Shown: positions 21,588 through 35,541, counted from the stretch's first letter. The stretch: 64,000 nt of DNA from Oxytricha trifallax (GCA_000711775.1 ARYC01017706.1:87007-151006); one strand, 5' to 3'. Translations and numbers: made by a program. Notes: generated by a model from the sequence alone, not told the origin.

Positions 21588-22899
21588 CCCATAGCCAAAA
21601 AAATATAATCTAAATTGTATTAAGAGTTTTATCTTGCTTTAATTTTTCAGAAAAATAATATGTCTTATATAATAAATTTCCTAAATATCATCATTATTTT
21701 CTTATATTTTAAGAATTTTAGTGTAAGAAGATTAAAATTATACTTTAATTTAATTTTAACATTCGACAAGAAATATTATAAAAAATAATTATACCACCTT
21801 TTTAGTAATTTACTGATCTCTAATTCATTAATAAAGTTTAATTAAATATTTATTAATTTGGTTTTATTAAATTGAATTTGAAAAATATCAACAACAATTG
21901 TCTTAATCAATTTTATCATAAATATTATTAATATTTAAAATAATTTAAGGCTTCGTAATTTACCATTTTTTTACATATTTCAATTTTTTGGCCCAATTTT
22001 AACATGATATCAATTTATTATAATTTAACTATGATTTTTTATTTAAAAAAATTACAAATTTTTTTTTAATAACAATAAGATTGTTTGAAAATCATTGAAA
22101 ATTTCTAATTGAACATAGATAAATATGTTCAAGATGCAAACATTTTCGTAGAAAAATGCCTTGAAAATGGGAAGAAGGATGAAGGCTGGAGAGCAATGGA
22201 GTAAGTACATAATGCTAAGAAATAAAGAAATTTCTGGGACCTAGTGAAGGAGGAAAATCACAAGCTTTTTGTTTTAAACGCACAAATTTCAAGAATTTAA
22301 TGAGAAGTTATAGTTTTTAAATATTTATAAGATGTATTTTTAATTTTATTAGATTTGTTTGCTATAATTAAATTTAAAGTTTATATCATAAATTCAATGA
22401 TTTATTAAAAAAGAGACAACATTTTATATTCCACCTCAAATATATATATTTATTTGTTCTTAATGGTATTTTACTAAATTATTTATAAATTGATTTTGTT
22501 TTAATAAAAAAATTAAATTTCTTATAAATAAATTAAATAATTTATTTAAATTTAAGAGGTTTTATTTCTCAAGCTGAGAGAGTTGAGGTGCCAAGCGAGT
22601 TTGACGATGATGACGGCGAAAAATTTACCCAAAAATAATTGCATTTTTGGGATAATTTATTTAAAGATTGTTTTAAACTAATTAATTATGTTAATTTATT
22701 AATATCAATATATTACAATATAATTACTTGAATGACCTCCTCTTACTCTCACATATTTGCTTAAATAATTTCTCAAAATAAATAATTCACAAGCACGTAT
22801 TTTATATTTGATAAATATGATAATCATATTATTAGTTTTAAGTTTGACTTATATTAATTCTACTATAATTAATAATTTTAATAAAAATTAAAATGGTAT
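21588..22899. other. AT-rich region, no clear gene
   Basis: Mostly A/T. Two small islands are less AT-rich: about 22,120-22,230 (QKNALKMGRRMKAGEQW in one frame) and about 22,560-22,640 (VEVPSEFDDDDGEK). They may be remnants of a gene, perhaps part of the duplicated block to the right. Nothing could be assigned. Confidence 0.35.
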
Positions 22900-23760
22900 A
22901 AATAAATTCAAGCTGTAATTTTTATACAGCATAGAAAAGTTCTGCTTACTAACAAGCAAAATTCGTTGTAAAAATAGGAGGGGATATTCTTTTCTTTGGA
23001 ACTTATCAATCTTTTACATGGAAATTGGTGGACATGTCTGCATTTTTAATAAAATTCTAAATTAGGGTAAGGAGAAAGTATAACTATGGGCAAACTTTTA
23101 TTTTTTTTTACAAAGGTTTTTTTTAATTTAAAACCAAGCTTCAGTATTATTCTCAAAACATCGATTATGATACCCTCCGTTCAATGCCACAACTTTAGTA
23201 TTAGATTTTTGGGCAATAAAATAATTCCTTGAATTCAGAACTGCCTAATATCTTTAAAGTGTTGTCTTAAGAGGATGTATAACTAATATCTTCTTCATAA
23301 CAATCTGTAGAACAAATTTATAATTTAAATTATATATGATTTAATTGAATTAATTCATTGCTTAGGTTATAGAAGAAGAAAACTTCTTGCCCTGATAATT
23401 ACGAGAAAACGCTTTTACGATACATATACAAGATATTTGCAAGTACGATAGCTTCAGTTTTGACTATACTTAATATTTCTATGTGGGCACCAGAGAGAAA
23501 ATTTGCATAACAATAAAATGAGAAAAATTTATTATTCATTAATTATTCTCTGTGGACTGAAATTAGAAACTAATTGTTTAAAGCCCTTTCCTAAATAAAC
23601 TGAGTAGTTAATTTATCAACTCATTAAGAAGTCTTAGTTCTTGATGAAAACGAATATTACAATAACCCCTCTATACAGAGTGTGGAAAAAAGTAAATTTA
23701 ATACTAAATTATAAGAGAGAAAAATCAATATTCTATTCTGATAAGGCAAGGCATACAGCT
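22900..23760 (+). pseudogene. Decayed copy of the IPGY-motif gene
   Basis: Several blocks match the gene at 18,122-19,326 in the same order. GATACCCTCCGTTCAATGCC near 23,168 corresponds to the DDTLRATTHKYG block. GGGCACCAGAGAGAAAATTTGC near 23,485 corresponds to the WVPEKNMH block. AAGAAGTCTTAGTTCTTGATG near 23,626 corresponds to the C-terminal KKVLVYDK block. Even the 3' flank (GAGAAAAATCAATATT, then a pair of AAGGCAA-type runs) is shared. No continuous frame remains. The length and collinearity, including non-coding flank, point to a segmental duplication followed by decay. Confidence 0.7.
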
Positions 23761-23975
23761 AATATAAAATATTCTAATTACTAAATTTATTTAATTAAGA
23801 GTCTTTACATTACATAAATTTCAATATTAATAAATAGTCATATTATTATTAAAATAATAATGTACAAATTTAAATAACAGAGGAATATCAAAATAAATGA
23901 ACATTTAAAACTTTATATATTTACTCATAATATATAAATATTAATACAATTGACTAATTTTAACTTTAAATTCTG
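23761..23975. other. AT-rich intergenic / promoter
   Basis: A short AT-rich spacer between the pseudogene and the next ATG; no motif was recognised. Confidence 0.5.
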
Positions 23976-26900
23976 ATGAAAGTCGCGTAATCTTCTTAAA
24001 TCCCAATCAGTCTCAATAATAAAACGACATAATAATTTGAGCAAACCAGAGCATACCATCTACTGCAAGACCTTGATGAAAAATTAAAATGTAAAATATG
24101 CAGAACTCTATTATAAGCGCCACTTTTATCTTGTCAAAAATGTCATATAACATGCTGCGAATCATGTTTAACAGACCCTATGTATTAAATGTTCATAAAT
24201 AGATGCCCTAATGACTCATACGTAGAGCAATCCTCTAAGTTTAGTAGTAATGAAAGTTCAAGTAATGGTTGGGGATCCAGTATAAATAAAATGCCAAGGA
24301 ATACAGCCAAATAATGTAAAGGTAGTTTATTTCTTGCAGCCTCCCATATTTTGACGCTGGAAGTTGAAATATTCACAAGAAGCTTGAATTTGAAAGATGA
24401 AGAGTTAATGGTGTACAGGCAGTCTAATTCAGCTAAATTTGACTATAGTAGATTCATTTAAAATGGCAAAAGTAATTAAAAGTTGAAGAGAAGTTTAAAT
24501 TAAGATTCTAAGCCAATAGTTCCAATTTAAAGTAGAATCAACAATTCAATTGATATTAATTAAAGCAGTTTAGATACCACTTAATAAGAATCTGATGGAA
24601 TAGTGATTGGCTAAAATTATTCAAAAGGTATGAATAAATGCAATATATGCTTGAAGCCATATAAAAAAGAGAAAGAAGATGAACATTACTTATATAGATG
24701 TATGTAGTTACCTTTAAAATGCTCACATTGTGGTATTACTAAAATTAAATTTGAAATGGACATGCATATTTACAAAGATTGTGAAGAGTTTATTATTGCT
24801 GAATTAATTCTTTGTTTAAAAATAAAAAGTTTTGCAAGGAGATTTATATTTAATATTTTTCAAGCAATATTTGTTGCAGGCTTTGTGGTGTTTATTATAG
24901 AAGAAAAGATTAATCAACTCATGTTTGTATATCAAAGGAATAAAACATTGAATAAGTCTTGATGCTCCAACTAAAACAGATGAAAGATCAAAATATCTAA
25001 CTTAACTTGCAAAATCAATCCTTAAGATGTTCAAGTGATAAAAATGTTAAATAACAGTCAGAATTTGAAGAAGATATTGCTAAGCTCAAAAGAGAAAATG
25101 ATGAGTTAAATCGAAGAATGGAAACTATGAGTCAAATATTTACAAATAATCCAACTTAACTGTCACTTGAACCTAGTCAGCAGATAGGAAGTTTCATACA
25201 AGGGTCTCAATTTGACAATTTAAGCATTAATTGCCCAAATCCAATCGATGTTGATAAGATAAAATTTGATGAAAGATTTGCTTATATGCTTTAACACTAA
25301 GCTGCAATTACTCAAATCAGAATAATCTAGCATTAATATTTAGGGACGCTAGTTAACAAAAGCTACCCAAGATTATATTTTGCTTCTTCTGATAAGTGTG
25401 GTTGCATAAAAATATGGGATATAGATGTTAAAGAGTCAATTTGCACTTTAAATTTTATGCAAGGAGCTTATGATTTCTAAAGATCTTTTCAGAATCCACC
25501 AGTAAGAGACTTCATATAAATTAAAGAAAAACTTATAAGTGCACTTGGATTTGACCATTAACCTGGTATGATTGAAGTATGGGATCTCACTACTTCTACT
25601 TAAATCAAAATTTTGAGTTAAGCCCATGAAAGCGAAATAAATACATTAACTTCTCTTAAAGATCGATTTTTCATTTCTGGAGGCAACGATAAATACATGA
25701 AAGTTTGGGACTCAGAAAGTTTTCAAATAGTTTAGCAGATGGGCATTAAAATTATATTCAATATATTTTTTATATATCACTATTTAACACTAAATCAAAC
25801 AGCTATTTAATACTCACACATCAAAGTAAAAATGATATAACTTTGGCAGTCACTAATTATTTGAGATTGTTGTACTGCACTTTGCATGTAAAAGCTTAAA
25901 TAATATATCATAGTTTGGATAAGATATCCAATCGTTTATTTCTTCTAGTCTCATCTTCTTTTTCTTTTAAAGACTAAATTAAGCTTTGGTCGAAATTACC
26001 TAAAAATCCATACTAATAACTTGTAGCTCATTTGTTTAGTGAAACCTAAAATAATCAACATAGACCTGAAAACTCCCTACTTACCCTCAATAAGTTTAAG
26101 ATTATAAAAATGTCCCACATAGGATTCAATTTTTTGCCAAACAATTAAAATCTCTAATTAAATCATTTTTAGCAGATATAATTTCCAGATTAGAGAGATT
26201 TAGTTGCAAACATAGTTACTCTCTAAGGTGATTTACATAAGGATAAAATTTTGCTTATAACTGAAGCTGGAAATATGCATCTTATAGATTTATAAATAAC
26301 CGTTTCAATAGATGAAGAATACTTAAACGAGCTTAAGAACCACAAATAATTCAACAACCCAGAAGAATAATAAAGTTTACAATAGAATATGATCACTTAA
26401 AATAACTCAAATGCATAAGACATTGAAATGGAAGATCTAGAAGAGCAATATGATCAAAGCGTATAGTATAATTACTAGACATTTTTCAAAATCCTTAAAA
26501 CCTTTAGATAAAAACACTTAGCCTAATCAATAATAGAAATCCAAAACAATTAGATTGTAACATTGAGTTAGGAGAGCCTTGAATTTTGGAACTTAGAAAC
26601 ATACAAAAGATTAAATCTAATTGGTCATTAAATAAGGGGGGTAAATTTTATTCTTTTATAAATTGTTAATTTTTTAAAAAAATATATTTTGCTTAATTTT
26701 TAGAAAAAAATTACCCTATATAGTCATTAAAAAGGAAATATATAGCATGGGTGTGTCTTATATGATTTCAATTTTGAAAAACAAATTTTAGGTGAATAAA
26801 AATAGCACAATATATTAAGAATCTTGACTTGTGAGGATAGCAGAATATTTAGAATTTGGGATAAGAAGAAAAATTTATCAAGGATAATGTCAAGACATAA

Positions 26901-27015
26901 TGAAATTGTTACAAGAGTCCTTAAAATCCCTGGAAGAAACATGTTCATATCTGGTGCCAAAGATGGTTCGCTTAAATGCTTTTCAGGAAAAATATAGGAT
27001 AAATAGAATAATTGA
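23976..27015 (+). CDS. RING-like, TRAF-type zinc finger, coiled-coil, WD40 protein
   Basis: ATG is at 23976 and TGA at 27013-27015. Residues 35-75 hold a RING-like cluster (CKICRTLLQAPLLSCQKC, CCESCL, then RCPND). Around residues 220-270 come CNICLKP, YRCMQLPLKCSHCG and HIYKDCEEF, a TRAF-type zinc-finger pattern. A coiled coil follows (EEDIAKLKRENDELNRRMETM). The C-terminal half reads as WD40 repeats: LYFASSDKCGCIKIWDI, GMIEVWDLTTSTQIKIL, FFISGGNDKYMKVWDSES, LEFWNLETYKRLNLIGH, SRIFRIWDKKKN and MFISGAKDGSLKCF. This is the layout of TRAF7-like or ZnF-WD40 E3 ligase candidates. Breaks near 24,800-24,960, 25,745-25,800 and 26,640-26,800 look like IESs or introns. The RING Cys/His set is irregular, so ligase activity is not certain. 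Confidence 0.75.
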
Positions 27016-27366
27016 TATCATTCACTTTAATTAAGTTTTGATTTAATTTTGTATTTAAAATTTACCGTACTTTCTGTGTCATTTAGAATAATATAATCTT
27101 ATTCATTTTACTGTCTTTAATTATTTTTGCTAGATGACCTCAAATTTTATGCTTTCACACTGTTTCTTTTTGAAGAAGATTGTTTTCGCTGAATCATTTG
27201 TAAATTTTAGCTCTAACTTTTATGATTTAGCCCCTCTAGGTTAGAATGAACCTTTTTAATGATCAGCTCAATTTGTTGCTTTATTCATAAAGTATCGTCT
27301 TCACTTAGTTACAAGCCTGTTTACATTTCATCTGATACTGCTGAATCTTAAATTTATCAAAAATAG
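27016..27366. other. Convergent 3' intergenic
   Basis: Spacer between the stops of a plus and a minus gene. A minus frame remains partly open and could hold additional C-terminal exons of the WNK-like gene. Nothing was recognised. Confidence 0.4.
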
Positions 27367-29262
27367 TCATATAAAAGCTTAGTAGCCTTAGCCTATTTTA
27401 GTCAAGTCTAGATCAATATTATATACACTTTAAATAGCTATAAATATTAATACTGCGTCTGGAGAGTCACTATCTAAATTATAATCAAAGCTGACATGTT
27501 AAAACTTCTACTAATTCAATATGTTCATTTTGATTTTAACAACTCTTTGATTGAAGTCTTTGAAGTTATCTTGCGTTAACAGAGGCATCTTACTTTACTA
27601 CTTTTGGCTCTGGATTTATTACAATTTCTGAATTAATAAGTTTTATTGCAATAACTTGCTTATCTTTTGTGAGGGTTATTTGTTTACAGGTCGAGGATTT
27701 GGATTCGCTTTAATAATATCTAACTTTGTTACCTAAACTGGAACTACTATTTCACTTTAAGTGTCGCTATTTATTGTGGTTGACGCTTGGGCGTTTTGCT
27801 TTTAGTGGCTTAAGGCCCCTTCATTTAAATTTAAAGTCCTAGGAGTAATAAAAACTTTCAATAAACATTAATTTTAGTAATGATCTCGTTGTTTGCGCTT
27901 TTCTCTTGCTTCAAAGTTTAAAGTTAGCATATTTTATTGAAGATTTTTGACTGGTTTTGAGAAAGCATGGCTTCATTAGCGGTGCTAGAGTCCTACTCTC
28001 CAGCATTTATGAGTTACCTGTATTAATTTTCGAGTGATGCCTCTTCACAATTTGATGCTTATTAATCAAAGCCTATAGCTCATGAGATAACTTAATAGTG
28101 TCATGATCATTATCCGACTTTTTAAGGAACTAATGCTCTAGTAGCTCTGTTATAGTGGCTCTTTTTTCTGGATCAAACTCTAACGCTCTACTCAAGAAAT
28201 CCCTCATTTATTCATCAATGATACTTCTTAATACTGCATCGATTTCCTTGTTGTTTATAACCTTGCAAATCTACTTGAAAGTATGATGACCAGAGATGTC
28301 TGATGATATTAAAATCATCTCGAGAAATGATAGTCCGAAACAAAATATATCAAATTTTGGAGTCTAATCCTCAGATCTTATTATATTAATCGTAAGATAT
28401 ATAAGGAAACCAAATAAATATCAATCTTTATTATAAGAGTTTACATAGTGTAGTCTCAGAATATTCTATGAACAAGTTATTATTTAAATGAATTTACTTG
28501 TATTATAAGAAGGAATTGCTTGTATTCCAAGATCTCCAATCTTGATGTCTCCGCAGTTTGAGTTTATGTATATTGATTCACAAGTAAGTTTTCCATGCAC
28601 GAAGTTTTAAGAATGAAGATATTAGGTACCTTCTAGAATTTTTCTGCTCCAATTCTTAAGCACAATCAAATAAAAAATATAAATGATTTAACTGCTAATC
28701 AATCTTGGCTGCTTTATCTTTTTCAAATACCTAACTCGAATTGTGATTAGATAAATGCAAATATTGGTTAAAAAATATAGGAAAAAGAAAGCAATCATTA
28801 GCTAGGAGTTATAATCGCAAGTTATTATAACCAGAACTTACTCTCTTATAGACCCTCCTGTTATAAGCTCAGTGACTATTAACAAAAAATATAAAGCAGT
28901 TCCTATTTTTTGGGAGCAAATATATTAATTTTCTTGATTGCTAATTCTTTCTTTTTAACAAGATAATGAATGCAAGTGAGAATATTAGGGTGGCTTAGTA
29001 ACTTTACCTTCTCTAAAATCTGTAAAATTCGCACCTTATCATCTAAAAAAGCATATTTAATATACAGATCAGCTTAACCAGTAATTGATATATAGTATGA
29101 CAGTAAAAGAAGCTAATGTATCTTAAGAATTACTTACCTTGAGTGATATTTTATAAGGAGTAGACACTCCAGGCTATTTCATACCCTGTCTCATTATCGA
29201 AACCCTTAAATATCGTTCTATACTTGCTTTTAGATATCAACTCATTGTTCTATCAAATAAAT
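27367..29262 (-). CDS. WNK-family kinase homologue lacking catalytic-loop residues (predicted pseudokinase)
   Basis: WNK-type features: IFKGFDNETGYEIAWSV at the N-lobe (the family's GxDxExGxEVAW-like strand), HPNILTCIHYLVKKKELAI, VTELITGGSIR, WSRKILEGTQYLHSQ, then the catalytic-loop region FVHGKLTCESIYINSN, and GDIKIGDLGI (DLG as in WNKs). The HRD Asp is replaced by Lys and the metal-binding Asn by Ser, so phosphotransfer is doubtful. The C-lobe continues EMILISSDISGHHT and LEFDPEKRATITELLEHQFL. The C-terminal region is Gln/Asn-rich and ends with FDYNLDSDSPDAVLIF, reminiscent of the OSR1-C-type domain found in WNKs, before TGA at 27369-27367. Several short breaks (28,380-28,500, 28,660-28,830, 29,040-29,130) are probable IESs. 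N-terminal exons probably lie at 29,300-29,945. Confidence 0.75.
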
Positions 29263-29945
29263 AAGTTATTAACATTAGGCATAATTTAAGGTAAAAATTA
29301 GTAAATACACTTTCTTAAAGAAAGTAAAAAGAGCGGAATATTTTAAGCTAATTTATGTAGCTATTAGTGGTATCATTGGGTTTCTTACTTTATAAAATCT
29401 TCTATTGCAACAAGTTTAAAATTTTATTTGATATAATGTGCAATAATTTTAATATAATAAATTCAAGTTTCAATTGTTCTTTCGTGGTCATGATTTTTGT
29501 GAGTATTAGTGCCAACGAAGTCAGCAAGCTCGAGTACTTCCTCTGGGTATCGCATTTTTATGACTGGTATAATTTCTTATAACTTATCTTTAGGGAGCGT
29601 TGCTGTAAGTTCTTATTTTGCATCATTTTTTTAAACGTCTGTAGAAACATCATCTTAATTAATGCCTCTATCGCTGTCTTTTAATTAATCTATTAATATT
29701 ATTCTTTTTAATCATGATAAAGTATTGTGTTGACTAAAAAATTGAATTAATCGGAAAGCAAATTTTATTCTAGTTGAGAGCTAGTAGAATCTTTAGGTTT
29801 CTTTTTACGACCCTCCTAGCTCTAGCAATCATCGGCGGTATCTTGCATTGAGGATCCATGTGCGGTTGAGAAATTAAGTTGACATACCTGGAGAGTCGCT
29901 GCAGACTAGACTGATGACACATTTGTAGGGTGCATTTATGAGTGC
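29263..29945 (-). other. Probable 5' coding pieces of the WNK-like gene or a small separate gene
   Basis: Minus-strand pieces with coding look: MHPTNVSSV then GT..., SQEGRKKKPKDSTSSQLEQN (about 29,770-29,850), and MRYPEEVLELADFVGTNTH (about 29,490-29,550). They are separated by AT-rich DNA. They lie directly upstream of the kinase domain, so N-terminal exons are the simplest reading. The joins were not resolved. Confidence 0.4.
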
Positions 29946-30268
29946 ATTAAACCTTACTTATTAAATGATTCTTATTATCTTAAATTCTAAAATAGATGCT
30001 AAAGTATATATTATAAATTAAATTGTGTATAAATTCAAATGACTCATTTAAAGGTTTATTCATTTTTCTATTATATTTCTCCGTTTAGTATAAAGATATT
30101 GAATGGGAAAATCTATAGCATATTATGGGTCAAAATCTAATTTTATTTTTGAAAAAACATTTTTAATAAATTAGATATAACTACCCAACTCAACTATTTA
30201 TTTCTCTTAGGTCAAAAAGACATCTCAAGAGTATAGATTGAGCAAAAGAATTTAAAACTTTGATTTTC
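29946..30268. other. AT-rich intergenic
   Basis: No gene or repeat was recognised. Relative to the reductase gene it is the distal 3' flank. Confidence 0.5.
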
Positions 30269-30307
30269 AGTCTTTCAGCCTTCCATGTAGGATTTGACTT
30301 CAAGACT
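30269..30307 (-). promoter_or_regulatory. Candidate 3' UTR stem-loop (SECIS candidate A)
   Basis: On the minus strand AGTCT and AGACT can pair, flanking TTGA/TGAA, then AGTC with GGCT and TCC with GGA around a TACAT loop. It lies about 120-160 nt after the stop of the selenocysteine-type thioredoxin reductase. A canonical SECIS needs ATGA opposite GA and an apical AA; here the first part reads TTGA, so the fit is imperfect. Confidence 0.3.
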
Positions 30308-30375
30308 TCACGAAACTAAGCGTAAATCAAAGGATTAATTTCTGTAACTTGGGCAACTGATTTATTCTGAAAAGT

Positions 30376-30399
30376 GTTGGAATGAGTAATTCATCCAAC
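30376..30399 (-). promoter_or_regulatory. Candidate 3' UTR hairpin (SECIS candidate B)
   Basis: On the minus strand GTTGGATGA and TCATTCCAAC pair with one bulged base around ATTAC, about 30 nt after the stop codon. It contains ATGA but no clear GA partner. Either this or candidate A could contribute to UGA recoding; folding was not computed. Confidence 0.3.
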
Positions 30400-30429
30400 T
30401 CTCATAAGAACGAGATCAGCTGCAAGTGC

Positions 30430-31968
<1,539 letters not shown>

Positions 31969-32075
31969 TCAAGCGCTTGATTAAATATTGATTTTAAATT
32001 AGCGCTTTCAATTATAAAATTTATATTGCTCTCAATTTTTAAGATTGCTAGCATAATCCATCATTAAATATTTGA
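31969..32075. promoter_or_regulatory. Divergent spacer
   Basis: About 107 bp between the reductase start and the next plus-strand gene; it must contain both 5' flanks. Confidence 0.4.
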
Positions 32076-34205
32076 AATGAATAAGATTCCCCAGGGTTCC
32101 TTAAAGATAAACTCAAAGAAGAAGATCTTAATCAAAGCTCTTGCTAGGATTCATACAGCTAGAGCAACACTAATGGATAACAGAAAATAAGAAATTACTA
32201 AGTATCTCAATCTAATGTAAGTATAGATAAAGAAGAAAGAAATCCAGACTGTGAGCAAGTAATTATAATTGAAGAAAGAGGTGGTGCGTAAGAGCATCAC
32301 AACTAAACCATGGATGAAATTTACCATTAAAACACGAACAATTTATATCTATAATTATCGTTTGTTTAAACATATATAGATAATTTTGATTCAATGAAGA
32401 CTGCCCTATAAAGTGTAATGTAGTAAGCAACTAACTTAATTTCGTGAATTCTATCAATTACAGAAATAAAAATGATTTTAACTCATCCTTGGGTTAATTT
32501 GTTGATCATTAAGCCAAAGTTCAATAATCTTTCAAAGAATGCAGTGACTCCTCTAATTCAAGCTCAGGAGATAAAGATGAGGAAAAGGAAGATATTAAAA
32601 ACATCCTTGAGGATCTATTCCCAAATTACTAGTAGGACTATTGGAATGAAAGAAGCACCTGGAATCCAATAATAAACAAGTAAAATAACAAGACTTTGAA
32701 CGACACCTTTGATGTTAGCTTTCATAGTGCAGACTTGAAGCAAAACATTATTCAAAATACGACTAACAACGATAACGCTCAGAAAATCTCTTATATTTTG
32801 TAGCACTCTCCGTTTATGTTAGATGATGTCTCAGTGATATTTGATCCTAAGAGAAGAGACTAGCTCTAAAGCTCTTAAGAGTAAAAACATCATTCAGGGT
32901 TGAACTAAGATCATGACCACGATCATCACCACGAGATGTTTTTTGAGGGACTTACTAGTCTCTTCTTGGAGAGAAGGTCAAGCATCAACAATAACATGCA
33001 GTTCTAATTTAACAATGCAGCTAATACCCTCTCACACTCCTCAGACTCTCAATGCAAAACACTCAAGAATAGCTTGAAATACAAAGTAATGGTTCATTCA
33101 TCGAATGACTATGAAGCTTTAGGGCTGGGAGGCACTAGTAAATTGAACTTAAACTAAGATAAAAGCGAGAATAAGTCAAGGTTTGAGATTAAAATCGTAG
33201 GAGATCCTCCTAATACAGAAGATTTAACTGAAAAGGTTAATTAAGAGCAAGAAAATTTATTAACTCCAAATTTCCAAACGCCTAAACTAACTCCAGTTTA
33301 AAGCAAGGATCACAATGTTAAGTCAAAAATAAGTGAAGATATATGCTTCTATAGAATTTAGAGTTAAGACTAGAATACTGGGATGCTCTCGGATGACCCT
33401 TAATATGTTTCTGAATTAAGGGAGAAATAGTAAAGACCATCATTTAAGAGGTTCAAAATTACAAATACCTCCAGCAATTAGCCATTATCAACAGCATCTG
33501 AGAAGCAAATAAACTCAATAAATATAACTTATAATATTCAAAATTATAAAATATTTTTGATTTTTGAAACTAAATATATAAATTGATTAATATCACAAAG
33601 ATATTACTGTTTTTTTAAAAATATTTTTGTGATATAAATGTAGCATTAATTTGGAAGTTCAAATTTAAACCAAGAAGCTGCTTAAGCAACTCTGAATAAG
33701 TAAAAATCTATGATCATTAACTACGACTCAAATATTCGATTCCTTAATAATGACCATTCATAGCTCAAATTTAATTTTTTAATTTAGCCTCATTCTTCTA
33801 ATACTGGTTGGAATAATATTTTGCAAAACCATTCATCTACAAATGATTGAAAATTAAGTTGAATGTTAATGAATAAAATCTTTGTATTCTTATAAAAACT
33901 AAGTTAATTTACTTATAAAATGAAATTGCAAACATGCTTTAACTCAACAATTTCCTAGAAGAAGTCTCCCCATAGAAAAACGGGGGTATTGGTACTATTG
34001 ATTTGGCTATGTAATCCTCCAGCAAAGACTACTTCTAATTTGATAATACTTCAAGCCATGATATGATTGGGGAGATGTCCAGTAAAAGTTCAAACTTCTT
34101 GCTATCACATCTATAGATGGGTGTAAGTAATACAAACTCAGCTGCAAATACCATTGGGAATACTAATCATCAAAGTTTGACATTTGAACAGCCTATGCTC
34201 AGCTG
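32076..34205 (+). CDS. Asn/Gln/Ser-rich protein, unknown
   Basis: One frame reads DSPGFLKDKLKEEDLNQSS from 32,080 on, and coding-type sequence runs to TGA 34,203-34,205. It was not recognised. Visible features: long Asn/Gln/Ser-rich low-complexity stretches, an acidic run (SSSGDKDEEKEDIKNILEDL), a His/Asp cluster (DHDHDHHHEMFFEGL), and blocks YEALGLGGTSKLNLN and RFEIKIVGDPPNTEDL. Breaks near 32,450 and 33,540-33,650 contain AT-rich sequence and are probable IESs. The start is uncertain because the ATG at 32,077 is in a neighbouring frame. It could be a regulatory or scaffold protein; no fold was visible. Confidence 0.5.
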
Positions 34206-35230
34206 ATGTTTAAAGAGAAAGTTTAAAAATTATATGTGATGCTGGAGTTTACTATTTCTCATAAATGTAATTTTGAATAAAAGTACAAACAGATGTATAA
34301 GCAAGACATAAATGCTCTTTAGCACGCTTTCAAGAAGTACTACAAGGACGAGTGCAAAATATCCGCAGGGCATTTCTGCATTAAAACTGAGTAGTTAGTT
34401 CAGAAGTTCTAAAAACTACACAACCTGCCTCAAGATGGATTGTATTTCTTTTTACTTTGTTAGTTAATCTTTTTTTATGGAATCGTAGACCACAATCTAT
34501 GGCAGCTGATAATGGGTGAGACCCAAAACATCTAACACTAAGACTAGTCGAATGAGTTGAGGAGAACTGAATCAAATGATAACACCTTTGGTGGAGCAAC
34601 ATATGATAATTAAAGTTAAACTCCAGGACTTCTATCTCCAGACAATTTAATTTCTAGGGACTAAGTTTACTGTATATCTGATGACAGCTAACCTGCAAAC
34701 TTTTTAAATGCAATCTCATAGATTTATTTCTTTCATTTTAATAGGAAAAATCCGGTAAGTATGTTTGTGATTATTATTTATATTTAAACTTGGTAACAAA
34801 TGAAGGAAACGAAAAACAATCGCAATTACGAAAAATAAATGAATCTTAAATATTTGCTCTGAAACTTCCATAAATTTGAAAAAAAAAAGAGATTAAAAGA
34901 ACTTAATAATAAAGTTCATAAATATGATATGTTTTGTGTAAGGCATCTACTTTTCTTAACTCTTCAATAATGAAAAATTAAAGCAAGAATCTAAAAACCA
35001 AAGTTTAAAGTGACTATGACCATATCATCTAATTACTATATATAAATCAGAGTCTATAAATCAAGAGGCAGGATTATGCTGTACTATAGATAATTTAGTT
35101 ATTGTATGAGGAATGATTAGTGAAGTATCTTAAGCAAAACATATTTATCGACTATTCTTAAATATTCAAAGCAATCTTGCTTTAATTACTCAAAGTTAAG
35201 TTTATAATTAATTTCCGATGATTAACATGT
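34206..35230 (+). CDS. Further coding pieces, unknown protein (possible continuation)
   Basis: Coding-like pieces follow on the same strand: QMYKQDINALQHAFKKYYK, GHFCIKTEQLVQKFQKL, LPQDGLYFFLLCQLIFFYG, then NDNTFGGATYDN and QTPGLLSPDNLISRDQ up to about 34,760. After 34,800 shorter pieces continue (RQDYAVLQIIQLLYEE at about 35,070-35,110, FIDYSQIFKAILLQL). Whether this belongs to the gene before it is unclear; a 40-bp AT-rich gap after 34,205 could be an IES. No domain was recognised. Confidence 0.35.
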
Positions 35231-35541
35231 CAAATTATTCTAAATTCAAATTAGAATTAAGGAGAAGAAAAAATCAAAATATAAATAAGGAATAATAATA
35301 TCAAGCAAATAATTAAATAATTTGTCTCTTTTTACTTAATTATAAGATTAAAATAATTTTGTATTTATATCCAATTTAAATTTAAAAACAGGGTTTTATC
35401 TTCTATCGTCCTTTCTTAGAATCTCAAGTTTAATATATCAATTATCGCTTAAAATTCCTTGATAATTTTACTATTGTTGTAACTTTGTTAAAGTAATTAA
35501 TATAAATATCTTAATTTTAATTTATTTGATCTAAAAATAAA
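35231..35541. other. AT-rich intergenic
   Basis: No gene is seen; it is the 5' flank of the PG-rich repeat gene. Confidence 0.5.
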
